NCBI GenBank assembly: GCA_964036315.1
Contig: OZ038485.1
Span: forward strand, 96,178,575-96,242,574
Origin: Acanthosepion esculentum
Taxonomy: Eukaryota > Mollusca > Cephalopoda > Sepiida > Sepiidae
Reading direction: 5' to 3'
DNA: 64,000 bases
Below the pieces are notes generated by a model. The model worked only from the letters and a program-made list of their open reading frames with translations, was not told the origin of the DNA and searched no databases. Position 1 is the first letter of the stretch. Each line of letters starts with the position of its first letter. Made by a program: the position numbers and the translations under genes. Below are positions 23,840 through 35,184 of this stretch, piece after piece.

Positions 23840-24540
23840 CCGATTTCTCCTACCTATAATAAGATATTCATTTGTTGGTCATAGTAATGGTAATATTAAC
23901 AGTTTCCTTATGCGGAAGTTTTCGGGATTCATTGACCGAGCAGCCGGTGTACTACCGTCGGTTGAAATCCTTCCATTAAAACAATTTTTTCAGGGACATG
24001 GATTTCTCAATTAGAATTACTGTTATTGCACTTTACATTATTGATGGGGTTTTCCTTCCTAATCTTTTGTTTGAAGTAGTGTGGAACGTCGAAATATTGA
24101 TTTTGTCATTACGTTCTCTTCGAGTTACATGTGATATCAATTTTAGCTGTTGCTGCAGTTGCAGTATTAATGAGATCTTTCTTCGTAACTATTTTGTGTT
24201 GAAGACATGTGGAATGTCAAATTCATGGTTATTTCATTATTTTCTCTTCCATTTACATGTGATATCCATTTCAGCTTAATGCTGCTTTTGAAAGTCCTCA
24301 AGTGTTTTTTCTTGTTTGTTAGAGTTCTTAGTTTGTGATTCTGCAGCGTCTGTCCAAGACGTTTGAAGAAATACCTCGCTAAGACTTAAAGGCTTCATTC
24401 ATTATTGGCGCCGATTATTGCTTCCTGATGCCCTAATATTTAATTTATAAGTAGTGGAGATCAGGCTGTATAACCGATAAATATATAATGTCACATTGTT
24501 TGTTATACAATAAATAAATGTATTTTTAAAAGTCATTTCA
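23840..24540 (-). pseudogene. LINE-IV-like C-terminal remnant
   Basis: Within 23990-24340 two successive minus-strand segments carry LKLKWISHVNG-like and related sequence, similar to the better remnant LKWLAHVIRKENN at 57395-57545. That is the weak HV.R motif near the end of some LINE reverse transcriptases. The rest of the interval is unassigned. Confidence 0.3.
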
Positions 24541-25290
24541 CCCCCAAGCAAGGCGGGAATGCCACTAGTACTCAGGGGGTTACAAGGAGTGAAAGAGAAG
24601 ACTTAAAATAGGGACGTTTGAGGAAAGGACAAAAGATGAACGGGATTCAAGAAGATAAAAGATAGCGATTGACATTGCATTTAAATTTTTAAAGATTGTA
24701 GTTATCAGGGATGTAAGTAAATAGGAAGGAGTTCCACAAGCAGGAAGTGCGAGAAAATAAACTGTCGGAGTAGAAGTGGCGTTTGAATTTAGCTATTTCA
24801 ATATTAAAAGGGTGGGACGTAGATGTTAATCTAGTAGCAAGCTTAAATTCATGTAGTCAGGGTAGGTGCCATGAAAATATTTGTAGAAAAGACAGAGGGA
24901 AGCCACCTCATGTCTGTGAGAAAGTGACTGAAGTCGTGTTGCCAAGTCAGGATCGATTAAATTACGGATCCTTCTTTGGATATTGTCAACAACCTAAAGA
25001 TGAAGAACAGGCGCATCAAACCAGATATGACGGCAGTATTCATCGCACAGGCGAATGATAGATTTGTATATATGCAAGATGGATTTTGACGATAAAAATC
25101 TTCTGGCACGACACAGTGACCCAACTTTCCTTGCAGTAGATGCAGCTATTGATTCGATGTAGTCGTTCCCCTCCAAGTTAGTTGAAAACGTGCGGCCAAG
25201 AAGGCGCAGACTGTTGCTCTCCAGAAGTCTAGCGTCAGCCATGCTCATAGGAGACAGAAAAGTTTCTCTATATTGATAAATGAGAGCAGT
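24540..25290 (-). pseudogene. LINE-II 3' half
   Basis: Read minus, NDYIESIAASTARKVGSLCR, RFLSSKSILHIYKSIIR and EYCRHIW form the conserved C-terminal third of the LINE-II reverse transcriptase. The 3' end lies at 24540 (CACCCCAAGCAAGG type, complement of CCTTGCTTGGGGTG). It is 5'-truncated and has several stops. Confidence 0.7.
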
Positions 25291-25985
25291 TTTGTTTAAA
25301 ATTTACAAGGCATTTCCCGCCTCAGTTAACCACAAATGTATATTTTGTATTTGTAATATATAAGACAATACTCTATACTGTGATATCATTGTAAATGACG
25401 TTTGTTTGTGTATTCTCTGGGAATGCTCCTGCTTTGTGATTATCCTACTTGTTTGCACAATTCCCAGAGAATGGTCGATCCTACCCATTGTTCATAGCAA
25501 ATTTGCTGCGATGTTTATGTAGCGAGTATTTAACCTTTGCGATTCGTTTAATTTGATGGTTGTTATTAAAAGCAAAATGAACATCTTAGGAAAGAGAAAA
25601 TAAAACTTTCGATCCGCTAATTAAAAAAAAAAGAAGCCCTCATCCGCGACCTTTGAAAGCCCAGCCTAGTCCATAAAGTCAGTTTCAGACTGGCGTATTT
25701 ATGGCTTTTATTGTTTGAGATTGCCACGAGAGTTTCTGGGAAGAACGGAAAAAATAGTTACTTTGAGGAGAGGAATGGCCAGTTAAACTAGACATTGGTC
25801 AAGCTAAGGCCAGTAGATGATCATTACGTCTGAAGTGGCGTTTCTGCCGCGAGCAAATGTCTAAATATATGGTTGAATTCAGTAGCAAAATATTGGAATA
25901 CAAAATGTCAGAGCCCATTCATTGCAAGGTTATTGAAAATGGAGGTTGTCCTTCATGAAACCTCTCGCTCTGTATATTTAATTCT
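25290..25985. other. Unassigned spacer
   Basis: No gene or repeat termini recognised. Confidence 0.5.
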
Positions 25986-25986
25986 G

Positions 25987-26074
<88 letters not shown>
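25984..26074. repeat. (TA)n microsatellite
   Basis: About 43 TA units precede a tRNA-headed SINE. Confidence 0.95.
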
Positions 26075-26077
<3 letters not shown>

Positions 26078-26400
26078 ATACGTGTGAGTAGATCGTTCGC
26101 TTTCTGACCATGAGAACCGAGTTCGAATCTCACCATGGTTGATCTGTCAGGAAGGAGGTTTCCTGATGTTATCGGCCTGGATGTGATAGTGTGGGGGGGG
26201 GCGATCCCCAGTGTGTGGCACCATTGGGAAGTGTCCGAAGACCATACCATGGGTTGACCCAAGCCTTGTGTGTGAAATTGGGTGGACGGAACCCTTGAGG
26301 CCGTCGATGGCTGTGCTAGCACGAAGTCACAAGTCATCGTGACCGAGGGTTTGAGTGTGCTGGCCTTGTTCAGATTGTTGATCTCGTTAGAAAATACGCT
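26078..26400 (+). mobile_element. SINE with tRNA-like head
   Basis: TGAGTAGATCGTTCGC and GAGTTCGAATCTCACC are placed like tRNA A and B boxes. The ~300-bp body includes a G run and CACAAGTCATCGTGACC. Only one copy is in the window, so its extent is approximate. Confidence 0.45.
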
Positions 26401-26504
26401 ATCTCCCAGAAACTAAGGTATATAAACCACTAGTGGGTTCTGTGGGTGTTGAACAAACACAAATGCGCCTCAGCCAGATATTAGATAAACGGGTATTATT
26501 ATAT

Positions 26505-27157
26505 ATATATAATCGGTACCACCCCATGCAAGGCAGTAAAGTCACTAAGACATAAGGGGTTACGGGGTGTGGAATTAGGAACATAAAAATTAATAATAGG
26601 CGGGAAAAGGAAAGACTAATCAGGCAAACAGTAGATAACGACTGACATTGCATTTAAAGTTTTGCAGATTAAAGTTGGCTCGAAGGCATGTCACCGGAAG
26701 GGAGTTCCACAAGCGAGAAGTGCGAGGAAAGAAACAGTTAGCATAGTACTTACGGCTACATTTAGCGAGCTCAACCGTAAATTGATGAGATCTCGACGCC
26801 AGTCTAGTACAGAGCTTCAGTTCAAAAAGTCTAGGTACCATAGCGAAGAGCTCATCCTAACAATTACCATGAAGGTTTTTTCAGAAACGACACAGAGAAG
26901 TAACCTTAGGGGGGTTTGAAAGTGACTGAAATCGAGCCGCTAGATCAGCACCAATAATATTGCTGATTCTTCTTAGGATTTTATCAAGAAGCTCAAAGTA
27001 AATAGCAGGGACACCGGACCATAAATGGCAGCAATAATCTAAGCATGGACGAATGGTAAAGTTAAAAATATGTAAGACAGATTCTGTAGAAAAAAAAAAT
27101 TGTCTCGCGCGACACAGTGAACCAACCTAGCAGCTGACCCAACCAGCAAGTAACAGA

Positions 27158-27160
<3 letters not shown>
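26505..27160 (-). pseudogene. LINE-II 3' part
   Basis: Minus frames carry RLFELKLCTRLASRSHQFTV, ANCFFPRTSRLWNSLPVTC and FNLQNFKCNVSRYL, the diagnostic LINE-II C-terminus. Upstream, stop-ridden sequence resembles the IYKSTIRPC region. The 3' end at ~26510 reads as the complement of CTTGCATGGGGTGG. Confidence 0.75.
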
Positions 27161-27161
<1 letters not shown>

Positions 27162-27248
<87 letters not shown>

Positions 27249-27389
27249 AAAATAAGAACATTAACATACGTAATCCGGTGTTCTTATTGCTTTTAATTTA
27301 ATATAATTGAATTTGAAGTTTTTGGTTTCTGTTTTTGAAACATGGTGATTCCTGTGTAGCGATTAAATCATATTTTTAAATCAGTTAAT

Positions 27390-27440
<51 letters not shown>
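27162..27440 (+). repeat. (TA)n run plus dispersed repeat E
   Basis: TA units at 27162-27241 are followed by a ~150-bp repeat (TTGAATTTGAAGTTTTTGG, GAAACATGGTGATTCCTGTG), then TA again (27395-27435). The same repeat occurs at 51130-51285 (minus) and 51585-51690 (plus), always next to TA runs. Confidence 0.65.
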
Positions 27441-27442
<2 letters not shown>

Positions 27443-27557
27443 TTCAAACATGTTTCATTGAATAATATAGACCTATTGTGTCTATTGATTCTTATACTAT
27501 TCCTTTCCAGTTCTCAAATTAGATCTTAATGTTAAAATAAAATCCACCTTAGTTTTT

Positions 27558-27604
27558 CTAACCCAAGTAATTTCGATCTTTTCCAAGATCATCTTCAGGG
27601 GTAA
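27558..27604 (-). ncRNA. Hammerhead-like motif, degenerate
   Basis: Minus: ACCC, CTGAAGA (fits CUGANGA), GATCTT-GGAA-AAGATC hairpin, GAAA, then GGGT closing stem I. Stem II is a perfect 6 bp but is offset by one T, and stem III is not evident. Confidence 0.3.
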
Positions 27605-27981
27605 ATTATAAAGACAAACTTATTGTAACTGCGATAAAATCTGCATTCTGTTGTGATGGTGATTTAAAAAAAAACGCGCGAATGCGGTCTGTTATTTTAA
27701 AACTTAACCGCGATGGTATTTCGTGGCCATATTGATAATGATCTAAGTCAGTGATTCTCAACTGTCGCGCAATCCTCTTAAGTGTACCGCGAAAGTATGA
27801 TTGGATCCGAATTCCCTTCATAAATTTTCCTTCTAATATTGGACTTCAGTTATGTGAAGAAGAAGAATTGATTATCATATCTAGTGATCGAGGACTCAAA
27901 ATAAAACGTTCGACGGTACCCATTGATACATTTTGGATTTCAATATACAAGGAATATCACACACACACACACACACATACA

Positions 27982-28017
<36 letters not shown>

Positions 28018-28095
28018 TATGTGATGAGACAAAGTGGAAAATTTAACCCAAGGAAGCCAAAGAGAGCATACGCTCTTCAGGCATTCTCTCTTTAT
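27605..28095. other. Unassigned sequence and (CA)n(CATA)n run
   Basis: CAGTGATTCTCAAC near 27750 resembles a hAT-type terminal repeat, but no second end was found. A CA/CATA/TA microsatellite lies at 27957-28020. Confidence 0.4.
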
Positions 28096-28120
28096 CTATC
28101 TATCCATGTGATTCAGTTCA

Positions 28121-28181
<61 letters not shown>

Positions 28182-28192
28182 GATTCTGTTCA

Positions 28193-28227
<35 letters not shown>

Positions 28228-28240
28228 ATGATTCTGTTCA

Positions 28241-28282
<42 letters not shown>

Positions 28283-28310
28283 AGTCTTTTCATCTATGTG
28301 ATTCTGTTCA

Positions 28311-28377
<67 letters not shown>

Positions 28378-28414
28378 GTGATTCTGTTCATGTCTATCTA
28401 TGCGATTCTGTTTA

Positions 28415-28490
<76 letters not shown>

Positions 28491-28515
28491 CCAGTCTGTT
28501 CATCTATCTATCTTT
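28096..28515 (+). repeat. TCTA array with spacer words
   Basis: TATC/TCTA runs are broken by GATTCTGTTCATA five times and once by CAGTCTGTTCATC. The 280-codon open frame across it (27751-28593) is a repeat artefact. Confidence 0.95.
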
Positions 28516-28599
28516 GTATCAGAAATTTACTTTGAGGCTAAAACGATAACTTTTATTGTGTGCCCAGGTGCAGGGGAACATCAAGATTTTTAACAGTGA

Positions 28600-29985
28600 T
28601 TTGTAAAGCAGGTCGACACCTCTCAAATTGGAAAATTGTCCCGGAACAATTTTTCTAACGCCACGACAGTGTATTCGTATGCTTGCCAAAAACTTTCGAC
28701 ACTTACATTATATGTTTATGCGCATAGTTATTTGGTACTTAGCTACGTAACTTTTTTTTCCATTGACCAAAAAAGCATTACTAGTTTTTTTTAACAACTA
28801 TTCTACTGGGTTGGATCATCACAAACGTCACGAAATATGACATTCTGTATCACTAGCAAATAAACTTCTGCCATCAGTATGGATGATGCTAAATTCCAGG
28901 AGAGCAACACTACGCCTTCTTGCAGGGCCGGCGCTAGAGTCTCGGCCCGCCACCGAAACTTTGATACGCGCCCCCCACTTCTCTATTACATGTTGACTTC
29001 AAAGTGTCTTAGCCTGGGAGCCACAACCTTGAAGGAAAATGTGGGAAGGGTAGCTTGTTTTTTTTTTTTTTTTTTTTAATTACCAGAAATCAGCGAATTG
29101 TCCAATTTAAATGAAAATTTCAGTACATATTCATTAAGTATTTACTTTTATAATGGATATGTTTTTGATTTTAAAAATTTTGAGAAAATGCAATTCTTTT
29201 TGTAAGTCGCAAAATGTTTAAGTCGCAAATTTTTACATTTCTATAAAAATTAATCGCCAACGCATCTTCGCTGAAAAAAATGTTGTACAAATATTCCAAC
29301 ACAACACAAACGGGATTAAACGGGATTTTAAAAAAAAATTGTTTCAGTTTCAGTTTTTTCGGGAAAATTTTTCATGTGTTGAAATCTTTAAACATTTTTA
29401 TTTTTTAAGCGATCATTTTCTCGGTTTTATCTTTCTAAAAATGGGACTAGAAATTTTAATTTAATTAAAAAAAAAAATAGAGATCCTCGTTAGTGGATGA
29501 CCTCGGAATAAAAATGATTTTACCGAGATATATTACCCTCTTAATTTATTTAAAAGAACTGTTCAGAAAGAAAATTACAATTTAAAAAATAAGCGCTACT
29601 GAAATAGGCACCCCTGCCTCCTCCCCCCAGTAGGCATGGGGCCCCCACGCAGTTGAGAGGTTCGGGGTGGTAAGCACGGGCCCTGTCGGTTATTATAGTT
29701 GATGATTGACAATATAACTTAGGTAGAAAAAATAGTAGAAAAAGCAAAAACCGCTTCTGAAACTAGCTCTTTTGGGGCTCCAACCTCGTCAGGGTTTCCT
29801 GCGAAGTACGAACCGCACCGACCATGCAGATATACGATGTCTATTATTAGTTGATGACTGGCTATGTAACGTCAGTCTAAAAACAAAATGGCGGGTGGCG
29901 ATAAATCAATGCTGAAAAAAAATGTAGTAGCCACAAAGGGGCCACCAAAAACGGGTGAAGACGCGCAGGCCCGGCTTTCTTGGAA
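28600..29985. other. AT-rich spacer, mostly unassigned
   Basis: Near 29757-29805 (minus) CTGACGAGGTTGGAGCCC and AAAGAGCTAGT resemble a decayed ribozyme-bearing repeat related to 48060-48110. A C-rich patch at 29610-29690 and another mixed block at 29940-29985 have no identity. Confidence 0.45.
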
Positions 29986-30880
29986 TCATGTTTTCCACTG
30001 AACATGAAGTGGAGCCACTATATTGAATCAATCGCTAGGTCTATTACTAGAAAGGTTCACCGTGTCGTGTCAGAAAAATTTTCTCGTCAGAAATCATCTT
30101 GCGTATTTATAAATCTACCATTCGTCCGTGCATTGAATACTGCTGCCATATCTGGCCTGGTGCTGTTGCTATATATCTCGAGATTCTGGGAAAAATTCAA
30201 AGAAAGATTTGTGATGTCATTAAGCTTGACCTGGTATCTCGATTTCCGTCATTTTCTCGCCGATCTGACGTAACTTCCCTTACGTCCAACTACCCTTGGG
30301 AAAGGGATGAATCATCGCTTCTCCCCCAGCCATGAATTAAACAGCAGGTCAGACTCGGTCCTATAGCCTTGGTTGGAGACCAGTCTAACGCAGAAAGTAA
30401 TGGCAGTCTACTGCGGGAATTTAGAGATTTTAGATAGAATACAAATAAGAATCTGCAATGTTATTGGTATAGACTTGGCATCTCGTCTTCAGTCACTTCC
30501 CACAATCGTAACGTAGCTTCTATGCGCCTTTCCAATAAATGTGAACTCTCCCCTTTAGACTTGATGCATTTAAGTGCAGGACTAGATTGGCGGGAGGTCT
30601 CATCATTTTACTGTTTAAATGACTAGATGTAGCCGTAATTTTTACGCTAACAGTTTCTTCTCTCGCACTTCTTGTTTGTGGAACTCTCTCCCGGCTTCTT
30701 GCTTTCCATACAACTTTGATCTTCAAAAATGTAACTATAATGTCAAGCGTTATCTTCTGTCTTCTTAATTTCTCTTCCTTTGTTCTCTCTTAATAATGTT
30801 TTTTTTTCATATTCTCTCACACTCAGTAACACCTTGCGCTTTATTGTACTGCTTGGGGTGTAATGATTGAAAAAAAATAA
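29985..30880 (+). pseudogene. LINE-II 3' half, interrupted
   Basis: First part (29990-30290): YIESIARSITRK, then IYKSTIRPCIEYCCHIWPGA in a shifted frame. An unrelated segment lies at about 30290-30430. Second part (30430-30880): SFFSRTSCLWNSLP-like sequence and the 3' end CTGCTTGGGGTGTAATGATT plus A tract. Frame breaks are numerous. Confidence 0.7.
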
Positions 30881-30885
30881 TCAGG

Positions 30886-30960
30886 ACGCAGCTCTATGGT
30901 TAGCATGTTGGAATTAGAAGATACAATATTGAGGTTCTAGCTTTTTCGCTGAAGTCAAAC
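30886..30960 (+). mobile_element. Short tRNA-like SINE copy
   Basis: CAGCTCTATGGTTAGCATGT and TATTGAGGTTCTAGC recur at 31733-31803. The arrangement resembles A and B boxes. Confidence 0.45.
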
Positions 30961-31732
30961 ATAACTAGAAAAGGGAGAGAAGGAAGACATCTAAGGAAGG
31001 ATTGAATTTGAGCCTCACTGTGTGCCCCTAGATCTTTCCTCTTTAATAAAATGGGGGAAGGGTATACCTGGGGATAGGGGACGGTTCCCCTGGGAACTGG
31101 ACAGTTAATTTGTGACTCGCAGCGTATAAAGTGTTTTGTGAGCATCTATCTGATCGATTTCTTTCTGCTTAAGCTTTTTAATGAGGAAATTTGTATGCAA
31201 ATTTCTGGACATCGCTGCCGGCATATTCACCCCTTTATTTTAATTTCTTTTGTATTAATGCAGAAAAAAAGAAACCATTGTAATTGTGTTTTCAAGGACA
31301 AGGTTGAAAAAAAAAAATTAATCATCATCTGAAACATGAATGATTAAACAATAATCTATGCCAGATGGAAGTGTCGGATGGCGTCGCGGTTACAATCCCC
31401 ACCCCTGAAAGAAATTGGATAATCATGTTCGAATATTGGCTGAGGCTGTTAATGTCCACTTTCAAATAATTCTCTGCGTTCATTACCATTCCATACAACT
31501 TAAATTTAAGTTCTCGTCACTGGCATGACGCGACGGAGAAAAAGTAGGCAAACCATTTCTCCATAATTAGCTTACTAGCCCTGGTTCTCAAAACCACCTT
31601 ACCTATTCAGGTCTTTTTTCCGGCATGTGTGATAGATTCAATAAGCCTTTGTTTTGTGCGAGGAAAACTTTTATTTATTTTTTAATTTATTCTGTAATGA
31701 ATAAGTTTGGCTATGATATGTTATCAGAACAC

Positions 31733-31803
31733 AGCTCTATGGTTAGCATGTTGGAATTAGAACATAAAATATTGGGGTTCTATCATTTTAGCTGAAGCTA
31801 ATA
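31733..31803 (+). mobile_element. Short tRNA-like SINE copy
   Basis: Second copy of the unit at 30886, about 85 percent alike by eye. Confidence 0.45.
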
Positions 31804-31809
31804 AGAGGA

Positions 31810-32495
31810 AATTTCAGTATCATTTTTCTACGTACCACCACGGGATTTTCGATACCTACGGTTCCAAATGAATTTTGCAAAATGAAAAATCACTTTTGAA
31901 GATTTCATTTTAGCTTTAATTGAAAGCTAAATGATTAAATTTACTATTCCCAGTAAGCAAAATACTTTGGTGTATTTCAAATAGAAATGATATAAATTGG
32001 AATGTCAAATTTTTAATCGCTTTCACAAAATCGATTACAAGGGGCCATTTTCTCAGATTTCAAGACATTTGTAAACAAAATTTAATTATTGGTTTTAAAA
32101 ATTTTCCAAAATAAAATATATATTTGTCACACGATATTTGAGGAAAATTAGCAAATTTAAACATAAATTAATCTGATTTGAAACAAATATTACTTACTTA
32201 TAGCATAAAAAACGTTGTATACAAGGATATCTTTGCATATTCCCCTCCCCCCACAGACGATAAATTGTACATATGGGGTCTAGTTAGTATTTTCATGGAG
32301 TCATTGAGGTATTATGGTGGGTGTGGTAAGAAAGGTAAATAAGAACGTGTTGTTTTGGTGTAAGAAATATTGTTAGTATGATTGGGTCAGCGTTTGTGGC
32401 TAGCTAAGTTTGGAAGTTAAGACAGAAGACCGACCTATTCCCCATTCCCCACTTCGGCCTTGTGCCACATTTTCTGTTATACACAGAAATAAATA
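31810..32495. other. AT-rich spacer
   Basis: No gene is seen. ACTTCGGCCTTGTGCCACAT at about 32451 matches the 3' part of the 13388 SINE family. Confidence 0.5.
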
Positions 32496-32496
32496 A

Positions 32497-32960
32497 TCTC
32501 TTTTTCACTTTGCATTTCAGCTGACACATTTACAAAATGTGATCTCTCGTAGAGATCTGCGTTTTCGCCCACTTATGAGAAAACGCCATGAAACTGTAGC
32601 GGACTGTGGGGGTGAAGATGTGAAGAGATATCAGAAGCTTAAACTTTCCTGCTGGCGGGTCCAGCTACATAAGAATGTCGGATTTTAATTAAGTCCAAAG
32701 AAGACAAAGAAAACAAACAAGACCGATATACATGGGTAAACAAATATATATTAATACACAAAGACATGAAAAGTTGCATAGTGTTTGTATGGAGAAATTA
32801 TGTCTGTGTGTTGTAAGTGTTCGTACGTACGTGTATTGTTCTTAGCGCGTTCCCGGAATATGGGAAACGCTGTATCTGTGAGAGGTCACATATTGGTGTA
32901 AGTGGAAAAAGAGAGATTTTACCTCGCCTCCGCGCGAGATAGCGGCCCAAGGCTTGAGTC

Positions 32961-33036
<76 letters not shown>

Positions 33037-33383
33037 CAGCCAGTATTTATAACGAGGGAAGAGAGACCCCTGTTGAAGGATTAAGGAACTGAGGAGGAGC
33101 TAACTCCGACAAAACACACATACACGTATGTACGAACATTCACCAAAATGCAAACTCTTTACGTCCACACACAAACACAACTGTTGATGTCTTTATCACT
33201 TGTAAATTTGTTGTTTAATACATATATTTGTTGACATATATGTATCGGTCTTGTTTGTTTTCTTTACATCTTCGGTTGGACTCAACTTGTGCCATGTTCT
33301 TGTAGTTGGACCTTCTTCTAGCAGGAATAAACAGCACGTGTTCCTAATTTAACAACACGTAAAAACCCACACGGTCCTCTACA
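32497..33383 (-). mobile_element. LTR-A2 copy split by another LTR
   Basis: Minus-strand LTR-A2 runs from 33383 (TGTAGAGGACCGTGTGGG) to 33112 and resumes at 32594, continuing to about 32497 (TTTGCATTTCAGC matches its complement in the 10234 copy). Its 3' ~100 bp is missing. The gap is exactly the LTR-A1 at 32595-33111. Confidence 0.75.
32595..33111 (+). mobile_element. Solo LTR-A1 nested in LTR-A2
   Basis: TGTAGCGGACTGTGG to CTAACTCCGACA, flanked by AAAC on both sides (32591-32594, 33112-33115). It is 517 bp because a (GA)n run at 32962-33034 is expanded relative to the 435-bp copy at 14936. The TATTTATA box is kept. Confidence 0.85.
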
Positions 33384-33549
33384 AAGTAACCTCCTTAGTA
33401 TATAAAATCTTTTGACTTATTCCTGATCTTTTTCTTTCCAGATAATTTTTCTTTCAAAATGATTACAATAAAACAATGTCGATTAATCTTACTGTATGAG
33501 TAAACTGGGAAAAATAATGATTTTTGCATCGAATCATTACATGCAATGA

Positions 33550-34072
33550 GAAATGGATACTCTTTGACAACAATAAGAGAGTAGGCCAGTAGTTAGATGC
33601 AAGTGAATCACCAAAACAATGCCTAAAACCTCCACTGCACCCTAAAAAGTGAATGGTTACTGTATGGTGGTCTTTCAAAGTGGTTATTCATTATCAAGTC
33701 TTCTTGCCTCAAGGGAAACCAATAACAGCAACCTTGTATTGTGGAGAAATTGAGTGCATGCATGAAAAATTGAAAAGGAGACACCGTAGACTTGTGAATA
33801 GGGATGAAGCAATTTGCTGCATGACACGGTCGCACGCTTCTCGATCAACTGTCCAAAAGCTGCATCGCCTGAATTATAACATTTTGCCTCATCCTCCATA
33901 TTCACCTGATATCTCTCCTACTGATTATTACTTATTTAAGCATTTTGAGATTTTCATATGCAATAAAATATTCTACAATAAGGAAGATGTAATCAAAGCA
34001 CTTGAACTGTTTATCACATCAAAGGATAAGAATTTTTTTAAAGATGTGATCAAGAATTTAGAGGTACGTTAG
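33550..34072 (+). pseudogene. mariner transposase C-terminal half
   Basis: The frame from 33653 reads MVTVWWSFKVVIHYQVFLPQ, GKPITATLYC, then LPHPPYSPDISPTDYYLFKH and FFKDVIKNLEVR, the catalytic-domain order of mariner, with the third catalytic Asp kept (YSPD). The segment normally containing the second catalytic Asp (DNARxH) reads MTRSHAS and is disrupted. A continuation upstream in other frames (33550-33650) is broken by a stop just before MVTVWW. The N-terminal DNA-binding half is missing. Confidence 0.8.
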
Positions 34073-34079
34073 AGAATGG

Positions 34080-35180
34080 TCATTTATTAACATGGTGCCT
34101 ATTTCAACTAAATAAATTAGTTATCTAATATTTCAAAAGCCTTTATTCATTTCCTATAAAGTATGTCATTTCATGTATGACAACATAACTAATACCATTA
34201 AAAAATTGCTTTTCATTATATTCGGACAGTTGTTTTATCAATGGGAATTCGAAAACAATTTTCAAAATTGACGTGTTTTTTTTTAATGATTCAACACTGA
34301 ATATGCAAGTAATTAATTAATCAACATTTTCTGCATAATTTTTAAAATTACTTTCGCGGTACAACAGAAACATTCCATTCATCAGGCTATCTCGGACTTT
34401 ACAAGGCAGCAGTAGAAAACCGTTAGGCTCGGGATCATTAATATTTTAATCATAGAAGAGGGTATGGAACATGCCCAATCCGTCCCTATCAGAGAAATAT
34501 TTATACCCAGATAACGCCGAGTGTATGGGTGTCTGTGGAGTATTGACAGTGGTAATACCTTTGCAGCGAAGCGGGCGACCCTGCTATATTCAAGTGAATT
34601 GGGGTGCGGAACTGTACTGGTCTGCAGCCTACATTCAACTCTCACACATGGCTCCAAGAAGCACTGCAACGGCCACACCCCGATCAAGGGCATTGACTTG
34701 TCGGTTAAACTGTGTGAGGGTAGTCGGAAGAGTTTCCCGACCTAACCAGTGAAGGGGAACGCCTCTCTCTAGCCCACCAGTGCCAATCGCCCACCGGCCA
34801 GTCGGCAACCTAGGCATAGGAGCTGCGCTTCAGAGGTCAATGGATTTACCAGTGGGCAGAGGAACTTCTGCGAGGAGGGTTGGACAAAAGGAATCGGCAA
34901 GCCATTGCAATATTTTGCCTTGAATGCCACCATGCACCACAGTTACAACATGGGGGAGTGGTAACCACAGCGGCACAACATGTGCTAACTGAATAAATGA
35001 TAATGAACGCCGAGTATATGAAAGGGTTAGAAATTCAGAATTTTCTGGTATTTTGAAGAATATAGAATTCTCGCAAGGTGAATAAAAATTCTGGAAAACT
35101 GAAAAAAAACGTGAGAAAAACAAAACAGAAAAACAAACAAAATACAACAACAAAAAAGCAAACAAGTAAAACAGGAAGCA
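34080..35180. other. Spacer with a GC-richer unidentified block
   Basis: Positions 34440-35000 have balanced composition and overlapping frames on both strands but no known motif or termini. It is probably an old repeat. 35090-35170 is A-rich. Confidence 0.4.
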
Positions 35181-35184
35181 ACTT

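Noticed and set aside
28055..28090. CTGAAGAGCGTATGCTC hairpin (minus) as a ribozyme
   Set aside because: No GAAA follows stem II; a similar word at 47045 also lacks it. Noted only as a possible distant relative.
27751..28593. 280-codon open frame
   Set aside because: It consists of translated TCTA/CATA microsatellite (IYLSIYLS repeats) flanked by short non-coding sequence.
33653..34072. Intact host gene from a domesticated mariner
   Set aside because: The N-terminal half is missing, a stop lies directly upstream in the coding continuation, and the second catalytic segment is disrupted.
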